In this document: piece after piece, positions 19,353 through 29,855 of the stretch
Numbering within the stretch: the first letter of the stretch is position 1
Layout: every line of letters starts with the position of its first letter
Assembly (NCBI RefSeq): GCF_011742875.1
Contig: NZ_JAAQTL010000003.1
Location: 1-64,000 of the forward strand
Direction of reading: 5' to 3'
DNA length: 64,000 nt
Origin: Luteibacter yeojuensis
GTDB taxonomy: Bacteria; Pseudomonadota; Gammaproteobacteria; Xanthomonadales; Rhodanobacteraceae
The notes under the pieces: generated by a model
Database searches by the model: none
Told to the model about the DNA's origin: nothing
The model's input: only the letters and a program-made list of their open reading frames with translations
Made by a program: the position numbers and the translations under genes

Positions 19353-21686
19353 TTATTTCTTCAAGGCTTTCGAGAATGCGTCGGCGAAGGCGCTGTTGGC
19401 GGGCGGCGTGCTCGCCTTCGGCGGCTGCGGCGGACGGCCGCCCTGACCGCCGCCGCGACGGTTGCCCCCGCCCGGCGCCTCGTCGCGCTGGGCGGGACGG
19501 CCGCCGCGGGCTTCGCCTGGCACGTCGTCCAGCCGCATGCTGAGGGCGATGCGCTTGCGCGGGAGGTCGACTTCCATGACCTTCACCTTGACGATGTCGC
19601 CGGCCTTCACCGCATCGCGCGGGTCCTTGACGAACGTGTGCGACAGCGCCGAGACGTGGACCAGGCCGTCCTGGTGGACGCCGATGTCCACGAAGGCGCC
19701 GAATGCGGCCACGTTGGTGACGCGGCCTTCCAGCACCATGCCCACCTTGAGGTCCTTCAGGTCTTCGACGCCCTCGGCGAAGCTGGGCGCCACGAATTCC
19801 GGACGCGGATCGCGGCCCGGCTTTTCCAGCTCCTTCAGGATGTCGCGCACCGTCGGCAGACCGAACGTGTCGTCGGTGAAGGACTCGGCCTTCAGGCCGC
19901 GCAGGAACGACGTGTCGCCGATCACCTGCTTCACTTCGCGACCGCACTGCTTGAGGATCCGCTCAACGACGGGATAAGCCTCGGGATGCACCGAACTGGC
20001 ATCCAGCGGATTGCTGCCGCCGGTGATGCGGAGGAAGCCGGCGCACTGTTCGAACGCCTTGTCGCCCAGGCGCGGCACCTTGAGCAGGTCCTTGCGGCTG
20101 GGGAAGGGGCCGTTCGCGTCGCGGTGCTTCACCACGTTCTCGGCCACGCTGGCGGACAGGCCGGCCACGCGCGCGAGCAGCGGGGCGGAGGCGGTGTTCA
20201 CGTCGACGCCGACCGCGTTCACGCAATCCTCGACGCGTGCGTCCAGCGCGCGGGCGAGCTTCACCTGGTTCACGTCGTGCTGGTACTGGCCCACGCCGAT
20301 CGCCTTGGGTTCGATCTTCACGAGTTCGGCGAGCGGATCCTGCAAGCGGCGCGCGATCGAGACGGCGCCGCGGATCGACACGTCGAGATCCGGGAATTCC
20401 TTCGCGGCGAGTTCCGATGCGGAATACACCGAGGCGCCGGCTTCGCTCACCACGACCTTCGAAAGACCGAGGTCGGCGTGCTTGCGCATGACCTCGCCGA
20501 CGAGCTTGTCGGTTTCTCGCGAGGCCGTGCCGTTGCCGATCGCGACGAGGTTCACGCCGTGCTGTTTCGACAGCTGCGCGATGCGTGCGATGGACTGGTC
20601 CCACTGGTTGCGCGGTTCGTGCGGATAGATCGTGTCGTAGGCGAGCAGCTTGCCGGTCGCATCCACGATGGCGATCTTGCAGCCGGTGCGGATGCCGGGA
20701 TCGAGACCCATGACGGTCTTGGTGCCTGCGGGTGCCGCGAGCAGCAGATCCTTGAGGTTTTCGCCGAATACGCGGATGGCTTCGTCTTCGGCGCCTTCGC
20801 GCACGCGTCCGAAGAGGTCGAGGGTCAGGTGCAGGTGCAGCTTCACCCGCCAGGTGAGGCGCACGGTCTCGCGCAACCACGCATCGGCGGGGCGGCCGCG
20901 ATCCACGATGTCCGCGCGCGCCGCGACGCGGCCTTCGCCCTCGGCGTGGCCCTGATCGGCGTCCACGCCGGGATTCAGGTCGATCTCGAGCACGCCCTCG
21001 TTACGCGCGCGCATCAGCGCCAGCAGGCGGTGCGAAGGAATCTTCGCGACCGGCTCGACGTGGTCGAAGTAGTCGCGGAACTTCGCGCCCTCGTTCTCCT
21101 TGCCGGCGACCACGGTGGCGCGGATCTGTCCTTTCTCCCAGAGCCAGTCGCGCAGCTCGCCCACCAGGGCGGCGTCCTCGGCGATCGTCTCCATCAGGAT
21201 GGCGCGGGCGCCGTCGAGTGCGGCCTTGGCGTCGGCGACACCCTTTTCCGCATCGACGAAACCCGCGGCGAAGGTTTCCGGATCCAGCGTGGGATCCTCG
21301 CGCAGGCCGAACGCCAGCGGCTCCAGGCCGGCCTCGCGGGCGATCTGCGCCTTCGTGCGGCGCTTGGGCTTGTAGGGCAGGTAGAGGTCTTCCAGGCGCG
21401 CCTTGGTATCGGCGCCGAGGATATCGGCGCGCAGGGCGTCGGTCATCTTGCCCTGCTCGGCGATGCTGTCCAGGATCGCGGCACGCCGGTCCTCGAGTTC
21501 GCGCAGGTAGCGCAGCCGCTCCTCGAGCAGGCGCAGCTGGGTGTCGTCGAGGCCGCCGGTGACTTCCTTGCGGTAGCGTGCGATGAACGGCACGGTGGCG
21601 CCGCCGTCGAGGAGTTCCACCGCCGCGCGCACCTGGTCGGGCTTCGCGGCGATATCCTGGGCAATACGTTGTTCGATGCTCTGCAT
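19353..21686 (-). CDS. tex: Tex-like RNA-binding transcription accessory protein
   Basis: A 777-residue Tex protein with family-typical length and order: N-terminal helical region ([14 protein letters not shown]), YqgF-like RNase H fold ([20 protein letters not shown]), helix-hairpin-helix region ([19 protein letters not shown]) and a C-terminal S1 RNA-binding domain ([20 protein letters not shown]), then a basic Gly/Arg/Pro-rich tail ending KALKK. Tex acts in transcription and RNA turnover. The ATG at 21686 is chosen because AAGAAG lies 6-11 bases before it and MQSIEQRI matches the family start; an ATG 13 codons earlier does not. Confidence 0.95.
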   Translation of the reverse strand: MQSIEQRIAQDIAAKPDQVRAAVELLDGGATVPFIARYRKEVTGGLDDTQLRLLEERLRYLRELEDRRAAILDSIAEQGKMTDALRADILGADTKARLEDLYLPYKPKRRTKAQIAREAGLEPLAFGLREDPTLDPETFAAGFVDAEKGVADAKAALDGARAILMETIAEDAALVGELRDWLWEKGQIRATVVAGKENEGAKFRDYFDHVEPVAKIPSHRLLALMRARNEGVLEIDLNPGVDADQGHAEGEGRVAARADIVDRGRPADAWLRETVRLTWRVKLHLHLTLDLFGRVREGAEDEAIRVFGENLKDLLLAAPAGTKTVMGLDPGIRTGCKIAIVDATGKLLAYDTIYPHEPRNQWDQSIARIAQLSKQHGVNLVAIGNGTASRETDKLVGEVMRKHADLGLSKVVVSEAGASVYSASELAAKEFPDLDVSIRGAVSIARRLQDPLAELVKIEPKAIGVGQYQHDVNQVKLARALDARVEDCVNAVGVDVNTASAPLLARVAGLSASVAENVVKHRDANGPFPSRKDLLKVPRLGDKAFEQCAGFLRITGGSNPLDASSVHPEAYPVVERILKQCGREVKQVIGDTSFLRGLKAESFTDDTFGLPTVRDILKELEKPGRDPRPEFVAPSFAEGVEDLKDLKVGMVLEGRVTNVAAFGAFVDIGVHQDGLVHVSALSHTFVKDPRDAVKAGDIVKVKVMEVDLPRKRIALSMRLDDVPGEARGGRPAQRDEAPGGGNRRGGGQGGRPPQPPKASTPPANSAFADAFSKALKK

Positions 21687-21775
21687 GGGTCTTCTTGTGA
21701 CTTGCCGGATCGCCGATGATAGCAAGCACGGGAAGACCCCCGCGGAAGCGCGTCGTCGCGCGGAGGCCGCCCGCC

Positions 21776-22525
21776 TCAGGCGTCGAAGCTGCCCCCGTGG
21801 CCGCCGCGTGGCGCGGGTGCGGCCACCGTCTTATCGGCGCGGCCGGTCAACACGTAGGTGCTGGCCAGCAGGTCGTGTACGCCCTGCTTGCGCTGGGTAA
21901 AGGCGGCCGTGACGTAGAAGATCATCGGCACGAGGAAGGTGAATGCGTTCACGAGGCGGATGGCGTTGCGGCCCGCCGCACGCGCCACGCTGATGCGGCG
22001 ACCCTCGGTATCGGTGACGCGGATGCCCACGGCCATCTTGCCGGGGGTGGCCTGCCACTTCGAGCTCTCGAAGAACGCGTAATAGACGAAACCGAGCGTC
22101 AGCAGCACGAAGGTGATCGGTTGGAGCGCGGCCGCGTAGGCCGCCAGCGCCGCCGCCTGGTCGTTCTCGAACTGGCTGAGCAGCGTGGTCATCGCCGCGC
22201 CAAGGCCCATGCTCAGGCTGATCACGGTGAAAGGCACCATCAGGATCAGGTAGTCGATCACCCAGGCGCCGAACCGCAGCCAGAAACCGGCGTACTCGGG
22301 TTCCGCCACATCGGTCACGCCCATGAAGGGCGGCGGTACGGGAGGCACGCTGCCCATGGCGGGGCGGTCGTCGGGGTACAGCTCGCCGAGCGGTCGCCAG
22401 TCGGTCATGCCTTCGTACCAGCCCAGCTCGTCCGGACGGCAGGTGCCGTCGCGCAGCCATTGCCGCACCTCGCCCTCTTCGTAAGGGCCGAAGCGCTCGC
22501 CGTTCCGTCCGATCCAGACCTGCAT
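21776..22525 (-). CDS. GYF-like/RDD domain membrane protein
   Basis: A 249-residue membrane protein. The N-terminal ~50 residues ([22 protein letters not shown]) form a GYF_2-type (DUF4339) module. A Pro-rich linker (VPPVPPP) then leads to an RDD domain (about 78-235) with [16 protein letters not shown], further membrane segments, and the motif [14 protein letters not shown] proteins are poorly characterised; some act in ion transport. The neighbours tex and mnmG give no functional hint. Confidence 0.85.
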   Translation of the reverse strand: MQVWIGRNGERFGPYEEGEVRQWLRDGTCRPDELGWYEGMTDWRPLGELYPDDRPAMGSVPPVPPPFMGVTDVAEPEYAGFWLRFGAWVIDYLILMVPFTVISLSMGLGAAMTTLLSQFENDQAAALAAYAAALQPITFVLLTLGFVYYAFFESSKWQATPGKMAVGIRVTDTEGRRISVARAAGRNAIRLVNAFTFLVPMIFYVTAAFTQRKQGVHDLLASTYVLTGRADKTVAAPAPRGGHGGSFDA

Positions 22526-22574
22526 GGTGTTCCTTCCTAGCTCGATACCGGAATGATGCCAGATACAGAAATTG

Positions 22575-22659
22575 CAGGAGCCACCATGGCGGCGACGAGA
22601 CCCTGCCTTACCGCTTCGTCGCCTCGTTGGCTTCTCGCCGTTATGGCGGCTCCCACAGA
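22575..22659. repeat. REP-like palindromic element, copy 3 (diverged)
   Basis: The left arm GCAGGAGCCACCATGGCGGCGA and right arm TCTCGCCGTTATGGCGGCTC are imperfect inverted copies, with the family interior (CCGCTTCGTCGCCTCGTTGGCTT) in reverse orientation. It lies directly at the 3' end of mnmG. Confidence 0.8.
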
Positions 22660-22664
22660 AACAC

Positions 22665-24539
22665 TCAGGCGGCGCGGCGTTTCAGGTGGACCAGGAGCAG
22701 CGAGATCGCCGCGGGTGTGACGCCGCTGATGCGCGAGGCCTGGCCGATGGTGGTCGGCAACGAGCGCTTGAGCTTCAGCAGCACCTCCGCCGACAGCCCG
22801 CGGACGCGGTCGTAATCGAAGCCTTCGGGAATCGCGGTGGACTCGTGTCGGCGCTGGCGGTCGATCTCCTCGCGCTGGCGCTCGAGGTAGCCCGAATATT
22901 TCGCCTGCACCTCGACCTGGGTGGCCACCTCGGCGTCGTCCACGGGTGGCCCCAGCTCGGGCACCGAGGTGAGCGTGGCGTAGTTCATTTCCGGGCGGCG
23001 CAGCAGGTCGAGTGCGTGAGTTTCGCGGCTGACGGCCACGCCCACCGAGCGCTGGATGGCCGCGCCCAGCGCGTTACCGGGGGCGGCCCAGAGCCCGCGC
23101 AGGCGAGCGCCTTCGCGCTCGACGGCCTCGCGCTTCGCCTCGAGGCGATGCAAGCGTTCGTCCGACACGACGCCGCGGGCATGGCCCTGAGGCGTGAGGC
23201 GCAGGTCGGCATTGTCCTCGCGCAGGTGCAACCGGTATTCGGCGCGCGAGGTGAACATGCGATAGGGCTCGATCGTGCCGTTCGTGGTCAGGTCGTCGAT
23301 GAGCACGCCGATGTAGGCTTCGTCGCGCCGCGGATACCAGGGCGCGTCGCCGCGCACGGCCAGCGCCGCGTTCATGCCGGCGACGAGGCCCTGCGCGCCC
23401 GCTTCCTCGTAACCGGTGGTGCCGTTGATCTGCCCGGCGAAATACAGGCCCGGGATGCCCTTGGTTTCCAGCCACGGATGCAGTCCGCGCGGATCGAAGT
23501 AGTCGTACTCGATGGCGTAGCCGGGGCGGGTGATGTGTGCACGCTCGAATCCGGGGATCGAGCGCACCAGCGCGTACTGCACGTCGAACGGCAGCGACGT
23601 GGAGATGCCGTTCGGATAGATTTCGAACGTGTCGAGGCCTTCGGGCTCCACGAAGATCTGGTGCGAGGTCTTGTCCGCGAAGCGGACCACCTTGTCCTCG
23701 ATCGAGGGGCAATACCGCGGGCCGACGCCTTCGATCTGGCCGCTGTACAGCGGCGAGCGGTCCAGCGACCCGCGGATGAGATCGTGCGTGGCCTCGGTCG
23801 TATGCGTGATCCAGCAGCTGACCTGGCGCGGGTGGTGGGCAGCCGAGCCCATGAAGGAAAAATGCGGCATCGGATCGTCGCCGGGTTGTTCCTCGAGCAC
23901 CGAAAAATCGATGCTGCGGCTGTCGATGCGTGGGGGCGTACCGGTCTTCAGACGGTCGGCGGCGACCGGCAGCTCGCGCAGTTTCGCGGCGAGTGTCGAT
24001 GCGGGGGGATCGCCGGCGCGGCCGCCGGCGTACTGCGCCTGGCCGATGTGGATCTTTCCGGCGAGGAAGGTGCCCGCGGTGAGCACCACCGCCGGCGCAT
24101 GGAAATCCAGGCCCATCTGCGTGCGCACGCCGGCGACGCGGCCGTCGATCAGGATGAGGTCGTCCACCGCCTGCTGGAAGAGCAGGAGGTTCGGCTGCGT
24201 CTCCACGATCGAGCGGATGGCGGCTTTGTACAGCGCGCGGTCCGCCTGGCAGCGCGTGGCGCGCACGGCCGGACCCTTCGAGGCGTTGAGCGTGCGCCAC
24301 TGGATGCCGGCGCGATCCGCGGCGGCGCCCATGGCGCCGCCCAGCGCGTCGATCTCCTTGACCAGGTGCCCCTTGCCGATGCCGCCGATGGCCGGGTTGC
24401 AGCTCATCTGGCCGATCGTTTCGATGTTATGGCTGAGCAGCAGCGTGCGCGCACCGGCTCGGGCCGAGGCGAGGGCGGCTTCGGTGCCGGCGTGTCCGCC
24501 ACCGACCACGATCACGTCGTAGGTTTCGTTATGCAGCAT
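22665..24539 (-). CDS. mnmG: tRNA uridine-5-carboxymethylaminomethyl modification enzyme MnmG
   Basis: A 624-residue FAD-dependent protein that with MnmE installs cmnm5 at U34 of several tRNAs. The FAD dinucleotide motif [12 protein letters not shown] starts at residue 11. The family blocks [35 protein letters not shown] and [12 protein letters not shown] are present, and the C-terminal helical domain ends in [12 protein letters not shown]. The ATG at 24539 ([12 protein letters not shown]) matches the family start; a longer in-frame extension upstream is not conserved-looking. Ribosome-binding site is weak. Confidence 0.96.
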   Translation of the reverse strand: MLHNETYDVIVVGGGHAGTEAALASARAGARTLLLSHNIETIGQMSCNPAIGGIGKGHLVKEIDALGGAMGAAADRAGIQWRTLNASKGPAVRATRCQADRALYKAAIRSIVETQPNLLLFQQAVDDLILIDGRVAGVRTQMGLDFHAPAVVLTAGTFLAGKIHIGQAQYAGGRAGDPPASTLAAKLRELPVAADRLKTGTPPRIDSRSIDFSVLEEQPGDDPMPHFSFMGSAAHHPRQVSCWITHTTEATHDLIRGSLDRSPLYSGQIEGVGPRYCPSIEDKVVRFADKTSHQIFVEPEGLDTFEIYPNGISTSLPFDVQYALVRSIPGFERAHITRPGYAIEYDYFDPRGLHPWLETKGIPGLYFAGQINGTTGYEEAGAQGLVAGMNAALAVRGDAPWYPRRDEAYIGVLIDDLTTNGTIEPYRMFTSRAEYRLHLREDNADLRLTPQGHARGVVSDERLHRLEAKREAVEREGARLRGLWAAPGNALGAAIQRSVGVAVSRETHALDLLRRPEMNYATLTSVPELGPPVDDAEVATQVEVQAKYSGYLERQREEIDRQRRHESTAIPEGFDYDRVRGLSAEVLLKLKRSLPTTIGQASRISGVTPAAISLLLVHLKRRAA

Positions 24540-24770
24540 GGGTTCGATGGGCTTCGGGTGCCGGACCGACGATTTTACGCCCTTGCTCAACCCCTGGGTG
24601 GCATGGGTCGTGCTTGTTCCTGGATGCACTTCTTCCGGGCAGACGCTGCGCGATCATCCGCGCGCCGAGGCCGAACACAGGGGTTTGGCCGAGTGCCGGG
24701 AGAGGGAAGCGGGATGTGGGCACGGATGCCCCGTTCGGTTCATCCAGGCCACCAGCGTGGTCCTGGGAAT

Positions 24771-24886
24771 GAGATCTGGCGCCCGGCGGTCTCAGGAACA
24801 GGGGGAATCCAGGATGACCGTGCTGCCGGGCGCCAGAAACCGAGTGACTGGCACGAAGAGCCGCGGCTTTGGCCGCGGCTTTCTTC
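24771..24886 (+). ncRNA. Candidate structured small RNA with its own terminator
   Basis: The 487-bp gap between pepN and mnmG, both on the minus strand, holds no convincing protein gene. On the plus strand a perfect 13-bp stem (24775-24787 with 24825-24837, TCTGGCGCCCGGC and its complement), extended by GGTC/GACC, encloses a purine-rich loop. It is followed ~20 bases later by a Rho-independent terminator. The 5' end is unknown and may lie upstream of 24771. It does not resemble 4.5S, 6S, tmRNA or RNase P RNA. Confidence 0.5.
24856..24886 (+). terminator. Plus-strand Rho-independent terminator
   Basis: AGCCGCGGC-TTTG-GCCGCGGCT is followed by TTCTTCGTT. The T tract exists only on the plus strand, while both flanking protein genes are on the minus strand. 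It therefore supports a plus-strand transcript here. Confidence 0.7.
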
Positions 24887-24963
24887 GTTGAGCCAAAGGT
24901 ACACTTTCCGAATGAACCGTGTGTGACTTTTACGTCAAAAAGGTGCTCTGTTTCGGCATTTGG

Positions 24964-24984
24964 TGACGCAGTGCGTCAGTTTTT
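24964..24984 (+). terminator. Second small plus-strand terminator-like hairpin
   Basis: TGACGC-AGT-GCGTCA is followed by GTTTTT. The stem is short (6 bp). It lies just 3' of pepN but in the orientation opposite to pepN. Confidence 0.4.
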
Positions 24985-25026
24985 GCTGAAAGACACCTAC
25001 GAAAGTTCTGAACAGCGTCCCGGAAG

Positions 25027-27675
25027 TTACCCAAGCGCGACGCGAGCCAGGATGTCGGTGAGGTCGCGCGAGAGATCGGTTCGCGCGGCCAGGCCCGCCA
25101 CCACCGCATGGGCCGCCTCCCTGCGCACCGGTTCCAGGCGCTTCCAGCCGTTGAAGGCCGTGGCGATCCGTGCGGCCACCTGCGGATTCAGCGCGTCGAT
25201 CGCCACCAGGCGGTCCGCCAGCCAGCGGTAGGCGGCCCCGTCCGCGCGATGGAAGCCGGTGGGATTCGCCCGGGCGAAACTGCCCAGGAGCGACTGCACG
25301 CGATTCGGGTTTTTCAGGGTGAAGGCCGGGTCCCCTTCCAGCGCCTGGACGCGCGCCAGCGCTTCCGCGCCCGGCAGCATCGCCTGCATGGCGAACCACT
25401 TGTCGAGCGCGAGCGCGTTGCCGTCGTAACGCCTGCGGAAGTGCGCGATCGGCTCCTCCGCCGACGGCGATGCGTAGGTGGCCACGGTGGCGAGGGCGGC
25501 GAGACGGTCGGTCATGCCCGGTGCCTGCCCGTACTGGGCGAGGGCCCGTTCCGCGGCACCCGCCGGGTCCACGAGCGCGAGCAGGTCGAGCAGGCGGCGC
25601 TTCAGCTGGCGCTGTGCCTGGCTTGGCGCGTCCAATGCCGCGCTGGTCGCGGCCCTCAGCTGTTCGTAGCGCTCGCGCAGGGGCTCCGCGCCGATCCGTC
25701 GCGCCAGGGCCCGCAGCATCGCCTGGCGGGCGATGCGGATGCGTTCCGGATCGCGTTCCGCCTGGCGTTCGACCAGTTCGATCTCGCCCGGAGGCGTGAG
25801 CAGCTCGGCCAGCAACGCGTCGTCCACGCCGCCGCCGGCGAACAGGTCGGCCAGGGCCCGGGTCCAGGCCCGCAGCGCCGAGCCGTCCACGTTGCCGTCC
25901 CGGCAGTCGTCGTAAGCCAGCCCGGCGAGCTGCTGCCCCGCCTCCCAGCGGTTGAATCCGTCCGGATCGTGGCGGAGCAGGATGGCCAGCTCGCCGGGGA
26001 GGTAATCGCATTCCAGGATCACCGGCGCGGAGAACCCGCGCAGCAACGAAGGCACGGGCGCCGCGTCGATGTCCTCGAAGACGAAAGCGTGCTCCGCGCC
26101 GTCGAGCACGACCGTGCGCTCGGTGTCCCCGGCGCGATCCTCGCCTTCCAGGCGCAGCGGAAGCGCCGCGCCCGAATGGTCGAACAGCGACAGGCGCACC
26201 GGAATGGGCACGGCCTGCTTCGCCGGCTGGCCGGCGGTGGCGGGCGTGCGCTGGCGCAGCGTGAGACGGTAGCGCCGCTGCGCGGCGTCGAAGCGGCCTT
26301 CCGCGGTCAGTCGCGGCGTGCCCGCCTGTCCGTACCAGGCGAGGTACGGCGAGAGGTCCGCATCGTTCGCGTCGCCAAGCGCCTTGAGGAAATCCTCGAT
26401 GGTGGCGGCCTGTCCGTCGTGCCGTGCGAAGTAGAGGTCCATGCCCTTGCGGAAGCCGTCGCGGCCGAGGTGGCCGGCCAGCATGCGGACCAGCTCCGAC
26501 CCTTTCTCGTAGACGGTGGCCGTGTAGAAGTTGTTGATCTCGCTGTACTGCGACGGTCGCACCGGATGGGACAGCGGACCGGCATCCTCGGGGAACTGTG
26601 CGCGGCGCAGCAGCGCGACGTCTTCGATACGCTTCAGCGGGGCCGAATTCATGTCCGCGGAAAAGCTCTGCTCGCGGAACACGGTAAGCCCTTCCTTCAG
26701 GCTGAGCTGGAACCAGTCGCGGCAGGTGACGCGGTTGCCGCTCCAGTTGTGGAAATACTCGTGGGCCACCACGGCCTCGACGTGGCGGTATTCGTCGTCG
26801 GTGCTCGAATCGGGATCCGCCAGCAGGTACTTCGCATTGAAGATGTTGAGGCCCTTGTTCTCCATCGCGCCCATGTTGAAGTCGTGCGTGGCGACGACAT
26901 GGAACACATCGAGATCGTAATTTCTTCCGTACGTGCGCTCGTCCCACTGCATCGAACGGATCAGCGAATCCATCGCGTAGCCGCAGCGGTCGATCACGTC
27001 GGCCTCGGCCCAGATGTGCAGGGCCACGGCACGCCCGTCGGCCGTGGTGTAGTCGTGGCTGATCCGCTCGAGACGTCCGGCCACCACGGCGAAGAGGTAA
27101 CTGGGTTTCGGATGCGGATCGACGAAGCGCGCCCAATGCCGCCCGTCGCCCAGCTCGCCCGCGCCGTCGGGATTGCCGCCGGCCAGCAGGACCGGGAAGC
27201 GCGCCCTGTCGGCACGAAGCGTGACCGTGTAGCGGGAAAGCACGTCCGGGCGGTCGGGGAAGAAGGTGATGTGGCGGAACCCTTCGGCTTCGCACTGCGT
27301 CAGCAGGAAGCCCTTGTCACGACTGCCGGAGAGGTAAAGGCCTTCCAGTGCCGTGTTTTCCGCCGGCCGTATCGCCACACGCGTGGCGAGGGTGCAGCGG
27401 TCGCCGTCGACGGCGATCTCAAGGACGCCGTTGGCCAGGATGTATTCGCCCTCGCCCAGGCGCCGGCCGTCCACCGACAACTCGAGCAGTTCCAGCCCCT
27501 CGCCGTTCAGGCGCATGGGCTCGTCGGCCTGGCGGACCAGCTCGAGCGTGGCCGCGACCTCGGTCCGGTCGATGCCCAGGTCGAACGCAAGGTCCACCCG
27601 CTCCACGGTCCAGGCCGGCGGCCGGTAGTCGGCAAGACGGATGACGGAAGTAGGGGCGTCGGAACGATCGCTCAT
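25027..27675 (-). CDS. pepN: Aminopeptidase N (M1 family)
   Basis: An 882-residue cytoplasmic zinc aminopeptidase that removes N-terminal residues from peptides. It has the exopeptidase motif GAMENKG near residue 268 and the zinc site HEYFHNWSGN near 305 with the downstream Glu, at the spacing of E. coli PepN (870 residues). The C-terminal DUF3458-like Ig fold and superhelical domain fill the rest. Start MSDRSDAPTS fits the family. The gene is divergent from the epimerase-like gene across 71 bp. Confidence 0.96.
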   Translation of the reverse strand: MSDRSDAPTSVIRLADYRPPAWTVERVDLAFDLGIDRTEVAATLELVRQADEPMRLNGEGLELLELSVDGRRLGEGEYILANGVLEIAVDGDRCTLATRVAIRPAENTALEGLYLSGSRDKGFLLTQCEAEGFRHITFFPDRPDVLSRYTVTLRADRARFPVLLAGGNPDGAGELGDGRHWARFVDPHPKPSYLFAVVAGRLERISHDYTTADGRAVALHIWAEADVIDRCGYAMDSLIRSMQWDERTYGRNYDLDVFHVVATHDFNMGAMENKGLNIFNAKYLLADPDSSTDDEYRHVEAVVAHEYFHNWSGNRVTCRDWFQLSLKEGLTVFREQSFSADMNSAPLKRIEDVALLRRAQFPEDAGPLSHPVRPSQYSEINNFYTATVYEKGSELVRMLAGHLGRDGFRKGMDLYFARHDGQAATIEDFLKALGDANDADLSPYLAWYGQAGTPRLTAEGRFDAAQRRYRLTLRQRTPATAGQPAKQAVPIPVRLSLFDHSGAALPLRLEGEDRAGDTERTVVLDGAEHAFVFEDIDAAPVPSLLRGFSAPVILECDYLPGELAILLRHDPDGFNRWEAGQQLAGLAYDDCRDGNVDGSALRAWTRALADLFAGGGVDDALLAELLTPPGEIELVERQAERDPERIRIARQAMLRALARRIGAEPLRERYEQLRAATSAALDAPSQAQRQLKRRLLDLLALVDPAGAAERALAQYGQAPGMTDRLAALATVATYASPSAEEPIAHFRRRYDGNALALDKWFAMQAMLPGAEALARVQALEGDPAFTLKNPNRVQSLLGSFARANPTGFHRADGAAYRWLADRLVAIDALNPQVAARIATAFNGWKRLEPVRREAAHAVVAGLAARTDLSRDLTDILARVALG

Positions 27676-27746
27676 GGCGGCACAACGGCTTTGTTTGGTC
27701 TGAGGCAGGCTAACATGCGTCCGAATCCGTCAAAAGGAAGGCATCC

Positions 27747-28751
27747 ATGTCTCGTTTCACCGTCACGCGTTCGAACCTGGGCGACCAGGAACTGGTGGTG
27801 CTGGTCGACGCGGACGCGGACCGCGAGGTTCGCATCGCCCGCCGCGGCGCCACCGTGCTGTCGATCGTCACCTGTCCGCCCGAGGCGCGGTGCGATATCG
27901 CCGACGGTTTCCGGGACGAGAAGGAACTGCTGGCGCACAAGGGATCGCGGTTCGCGATCATGGCGCCGTTCGCCAACCGGGTGAATGATGCGCGCTATAC
28001 GTTTGAAGGAAAATCCTACGATTTGCAGCCGGGTGCCGTGGGTGCCGACCGCGCCATCCGCCACGGCTTCCTGCGCGGCGAACTCTTCGACATCCAGCGG
28101 GAGCATGCCAACGATGACCACGCGTCCGTCACGCTGTTCAGTGCGGCAATCAGACCGGGGGCCCATCCAGGCTACCCCTTCGCACTCGACGTGTCCGTCG
28201 CCTTCACGCTGGACGAGAAGGGACTGACCGTGGAGGCGAAGACGCGCAACGTGGGCGACCACGCCGCGCCGACCTTCTTCGGCTGGCATCCGTATTTCCG
28301 CCTCTCGGACAACCCGATCGAAGGCTGGGAGCTCCAGGTGCCGGCGGATACGGTGATCGCCACCGGGACGGACTTCATCCCGGTACCCGGGACGCGCGCA
28401 TGGCAGGCGCTGGACAAGGCCGAGCGCTGGGTGGATTTCCGCAAGCCGCGCGCCATCGGCGATGCGGCGTTGAACCATACCTACGCGGACCTCCAACTCG
28501 ACGCGGATGGCCGCGCACGCACGCGCCTGCGCGATCCGAAGAGCGGCTCGGGCATCGCGGTATGGCAGGAGAGGGGCGTCATGCTCGTCTTCACGTCGGA
28601 TACCGCCGAACGCGATGCGCGCAAGTCCGTGGCACTGGAACCGATGGAGTGCATGGCCGACGCGTTCAATCGCGACGACTGCACGCCGCAGGTCACGCTG
28701 CCGCCCGCCCAGGAGCGCCGTTTCGTCTGCGGCGTCGAGTTCGACCGGTGA
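27747..28751 (+). CDS. Aldose 1-epimerase-like protein
   Basis: A 334-residue protein of the galactose mutarotase-like superfamily, whose members interconvert alpha and beta anomers of hexoses or hexose phosphates. Recognisable features are FAIMAPFANRVNDARYTF, the catalytic-region HGFLRG, and FFGWHPYFRL with the conserved His. The substrate cannot be fixed. AAGGAAGG precedes the ATG. Its stop overlaps the start of the dehydratase gene (GTGA), so the two are translationally coupled. Confidence 0.82.
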   Translation: MSRFTVTRSNLGDQELVVLVDADADREVRIARRGATVLSIVTCPPEARCDIADGFRDEKELLAHKGSRFAIMAPFANRVNDARYTFEGKSYDLQPGAVGADRAIRHGFLRGELFDIQREHANDDHASVTLFSAAIRPGAHPGYPFALDVSVAFTLDEKGLTVEAKTRNVGDHAAPTFFGWHPYFRLSDNPIEGWELQVPADTVIATGTDFIPVPGTRAWQALDKAERWVDFRKPRAIGDAALNHTYADLQLDADGRARTRLRDPKSGSGIAVWQERGVMLVFTSDTAERDARKSVALEPMECMADAFNRDDCTPQVTLPPAQERRFVCGVEFDR

Positions 28752-29695
28752 GCGCCCTTCCCAGCTTCGCGGAGATCCGCGACGCCGCCGCGCGGATCGC
28801 GCCGCATGCGGTGGTCACACCGGTGCTGCGCAGCGATCGCATCGATACGCTGGTCGGTGCGCCGATCGTCTTCAAGTGCGAGAACCTGCAGCGTGGCGGG
28901 GCCTTCAAGTTCCGCGGTGCCACCAACGCCGTGTGGTCGCTGACCGACGAGGAGGCGGTGAACGGTGTCGTGACGCACTCCTCAGGCAACCACGGCAACG
29001 CCCTCGCGATGGCCGCGCGCACGCGCGGCATTCCGGCGCACGTGGTGGTGCCGGACGGGGCGGTGAAGGCGAAGGTGGATGCGATCCTCGCCGCTGGCGC
29101 CACCGTCCATCGCTGCGCACCGACCACCGCCGCGCGCGAGGCGGCGGCGGCCGAGGTCCAGGCCGCCACCGGGGCCACCCTGGTCCATCCCTACGCCGAC
29201 GCGCGGGTCATGGCCGGGCAGGGCACCCTCGTGCCGGAGCTGTTCCGCCAGGCGCCCGGACTGGATACGGTGCTCTTTCCCGTCGGCGGCGGTGGCCTTG
29301 CATCGGGATGCTCGATCGCGGCCCACGGCAGCGACCCCGGCATCGCGCTCTTCGGTGCCGAGCCGGAAGGCGCGGACGATACGGCACGTTCGCTGGAATC
29401 CGGGCGACGCGTCGGGCCATTCGTCGCCGATACCATCTGCGACGGCCTGCGTACGCTGGTCGGCGAACCGAACTTCCACGCGCTGCGCGACCATGGCGTC
29501 ACCGTGCTGCGGGTGAGCGACGCGGAGGCGGTCGAAGCGATGAAGCTGCTGTGGAGCGAGTTGCGCATCGTCGTGGAGGTGTCGAGTGCGACCGTACTGG
29601 CCGCGGCCCTGCGTTATCCGGAGCGTTTCGCCGGGCGCCGGATCGGAGCGGTCCTGACCGGCGGCAACGTCGATCTGGACGCCTTGCCCTGGTGA
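28748..29695 (+). CDS. PLP-dependent threonine/serine dehydratase family protein
   Basis: A 315-residue fold-type II PLP enzyme. The lysine motif is GGAFKFRGATNA (about 48-59), followed by SSGNHGNALA and the phosphate-binding PVGGGGLASG. The size and absence of a C-terminal ACT-like domain resemble catabolic threonine dehydratase or serine racemase rather than feedback-regulated IlvA (~500 residues). No ilvA lies in the branched-chain cluster, so this gene could supply 2-oxobutanoate, but that is inference. The start is a GTG at 28748 overlapping the epimerase stop; a longer in-frame reading to 28400 lies entirely inside that gene. Confidence 0.82.
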   Translation: MSALPSFAEIRDAAARIAPHAVVTPVLRSDRIDTLVGAPIVFKCENLQRGGAFKFRGATNAVWSLTDEEAVNGVVTHSSGNHGNALAMAARTRGIPAHVVVPDGAVKAKVDAILAAGATVHRCAPTTAAREAAAAEVQAATGATLVHPYADARVMAGQGTLVPELFRQAPGLDTVLFPVGGGGLASGCSIAAHGSDPGIALFGAEPEGADDTARSLESGRRVGPFVADTICDGLRTLVGEPNFHALRDHGVTVLRVSDAEAVEAMKLLWSELRIVVEVSSATVLAAALRYPERFAGRRIGAVLTGGNVDLDALPW

Positions 29696-29855
29696 CCGAA
29701 GCCCATCGTGTGGGTGACGCCCAGCGTGGATGACAGCGCCTTGCGGTGCATCGGCCCCATGGACGCGCACAGGGGGCCGCGCTCCGAGCGGACATCGCCG
29801 GGATGGGGTGGGCGATAACCTCGCCTCTCCTTCCAGGAATGTTCACGGGGTGGCT

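Noticed and set aside
19266..21719. Long plus-strand frames opposite tex, pepN (25108-27984) and the TonB receptor (38494-41229)
   Set aside because: All are His/Gly/Arg-rich shadows in the complementary frame of well-supported genes on the minus strand.
24771..24886. Identity of the structured RNA candidate with 4.5S, 6S, tmRNA or RNase P RNA
   Set aside because: The diagnostic motifs (for example the SRP GGAAGGAAGCAG loop region) are absent and the size and fold differ.
28400..28747. N-terminal extension of the PLP dehydratase to an ATG at 28400
   Set aside because: The extension is Arg-rich out-of-frame translation of the epimerase gene. The family N-terminus begins at the GTG at 28748.
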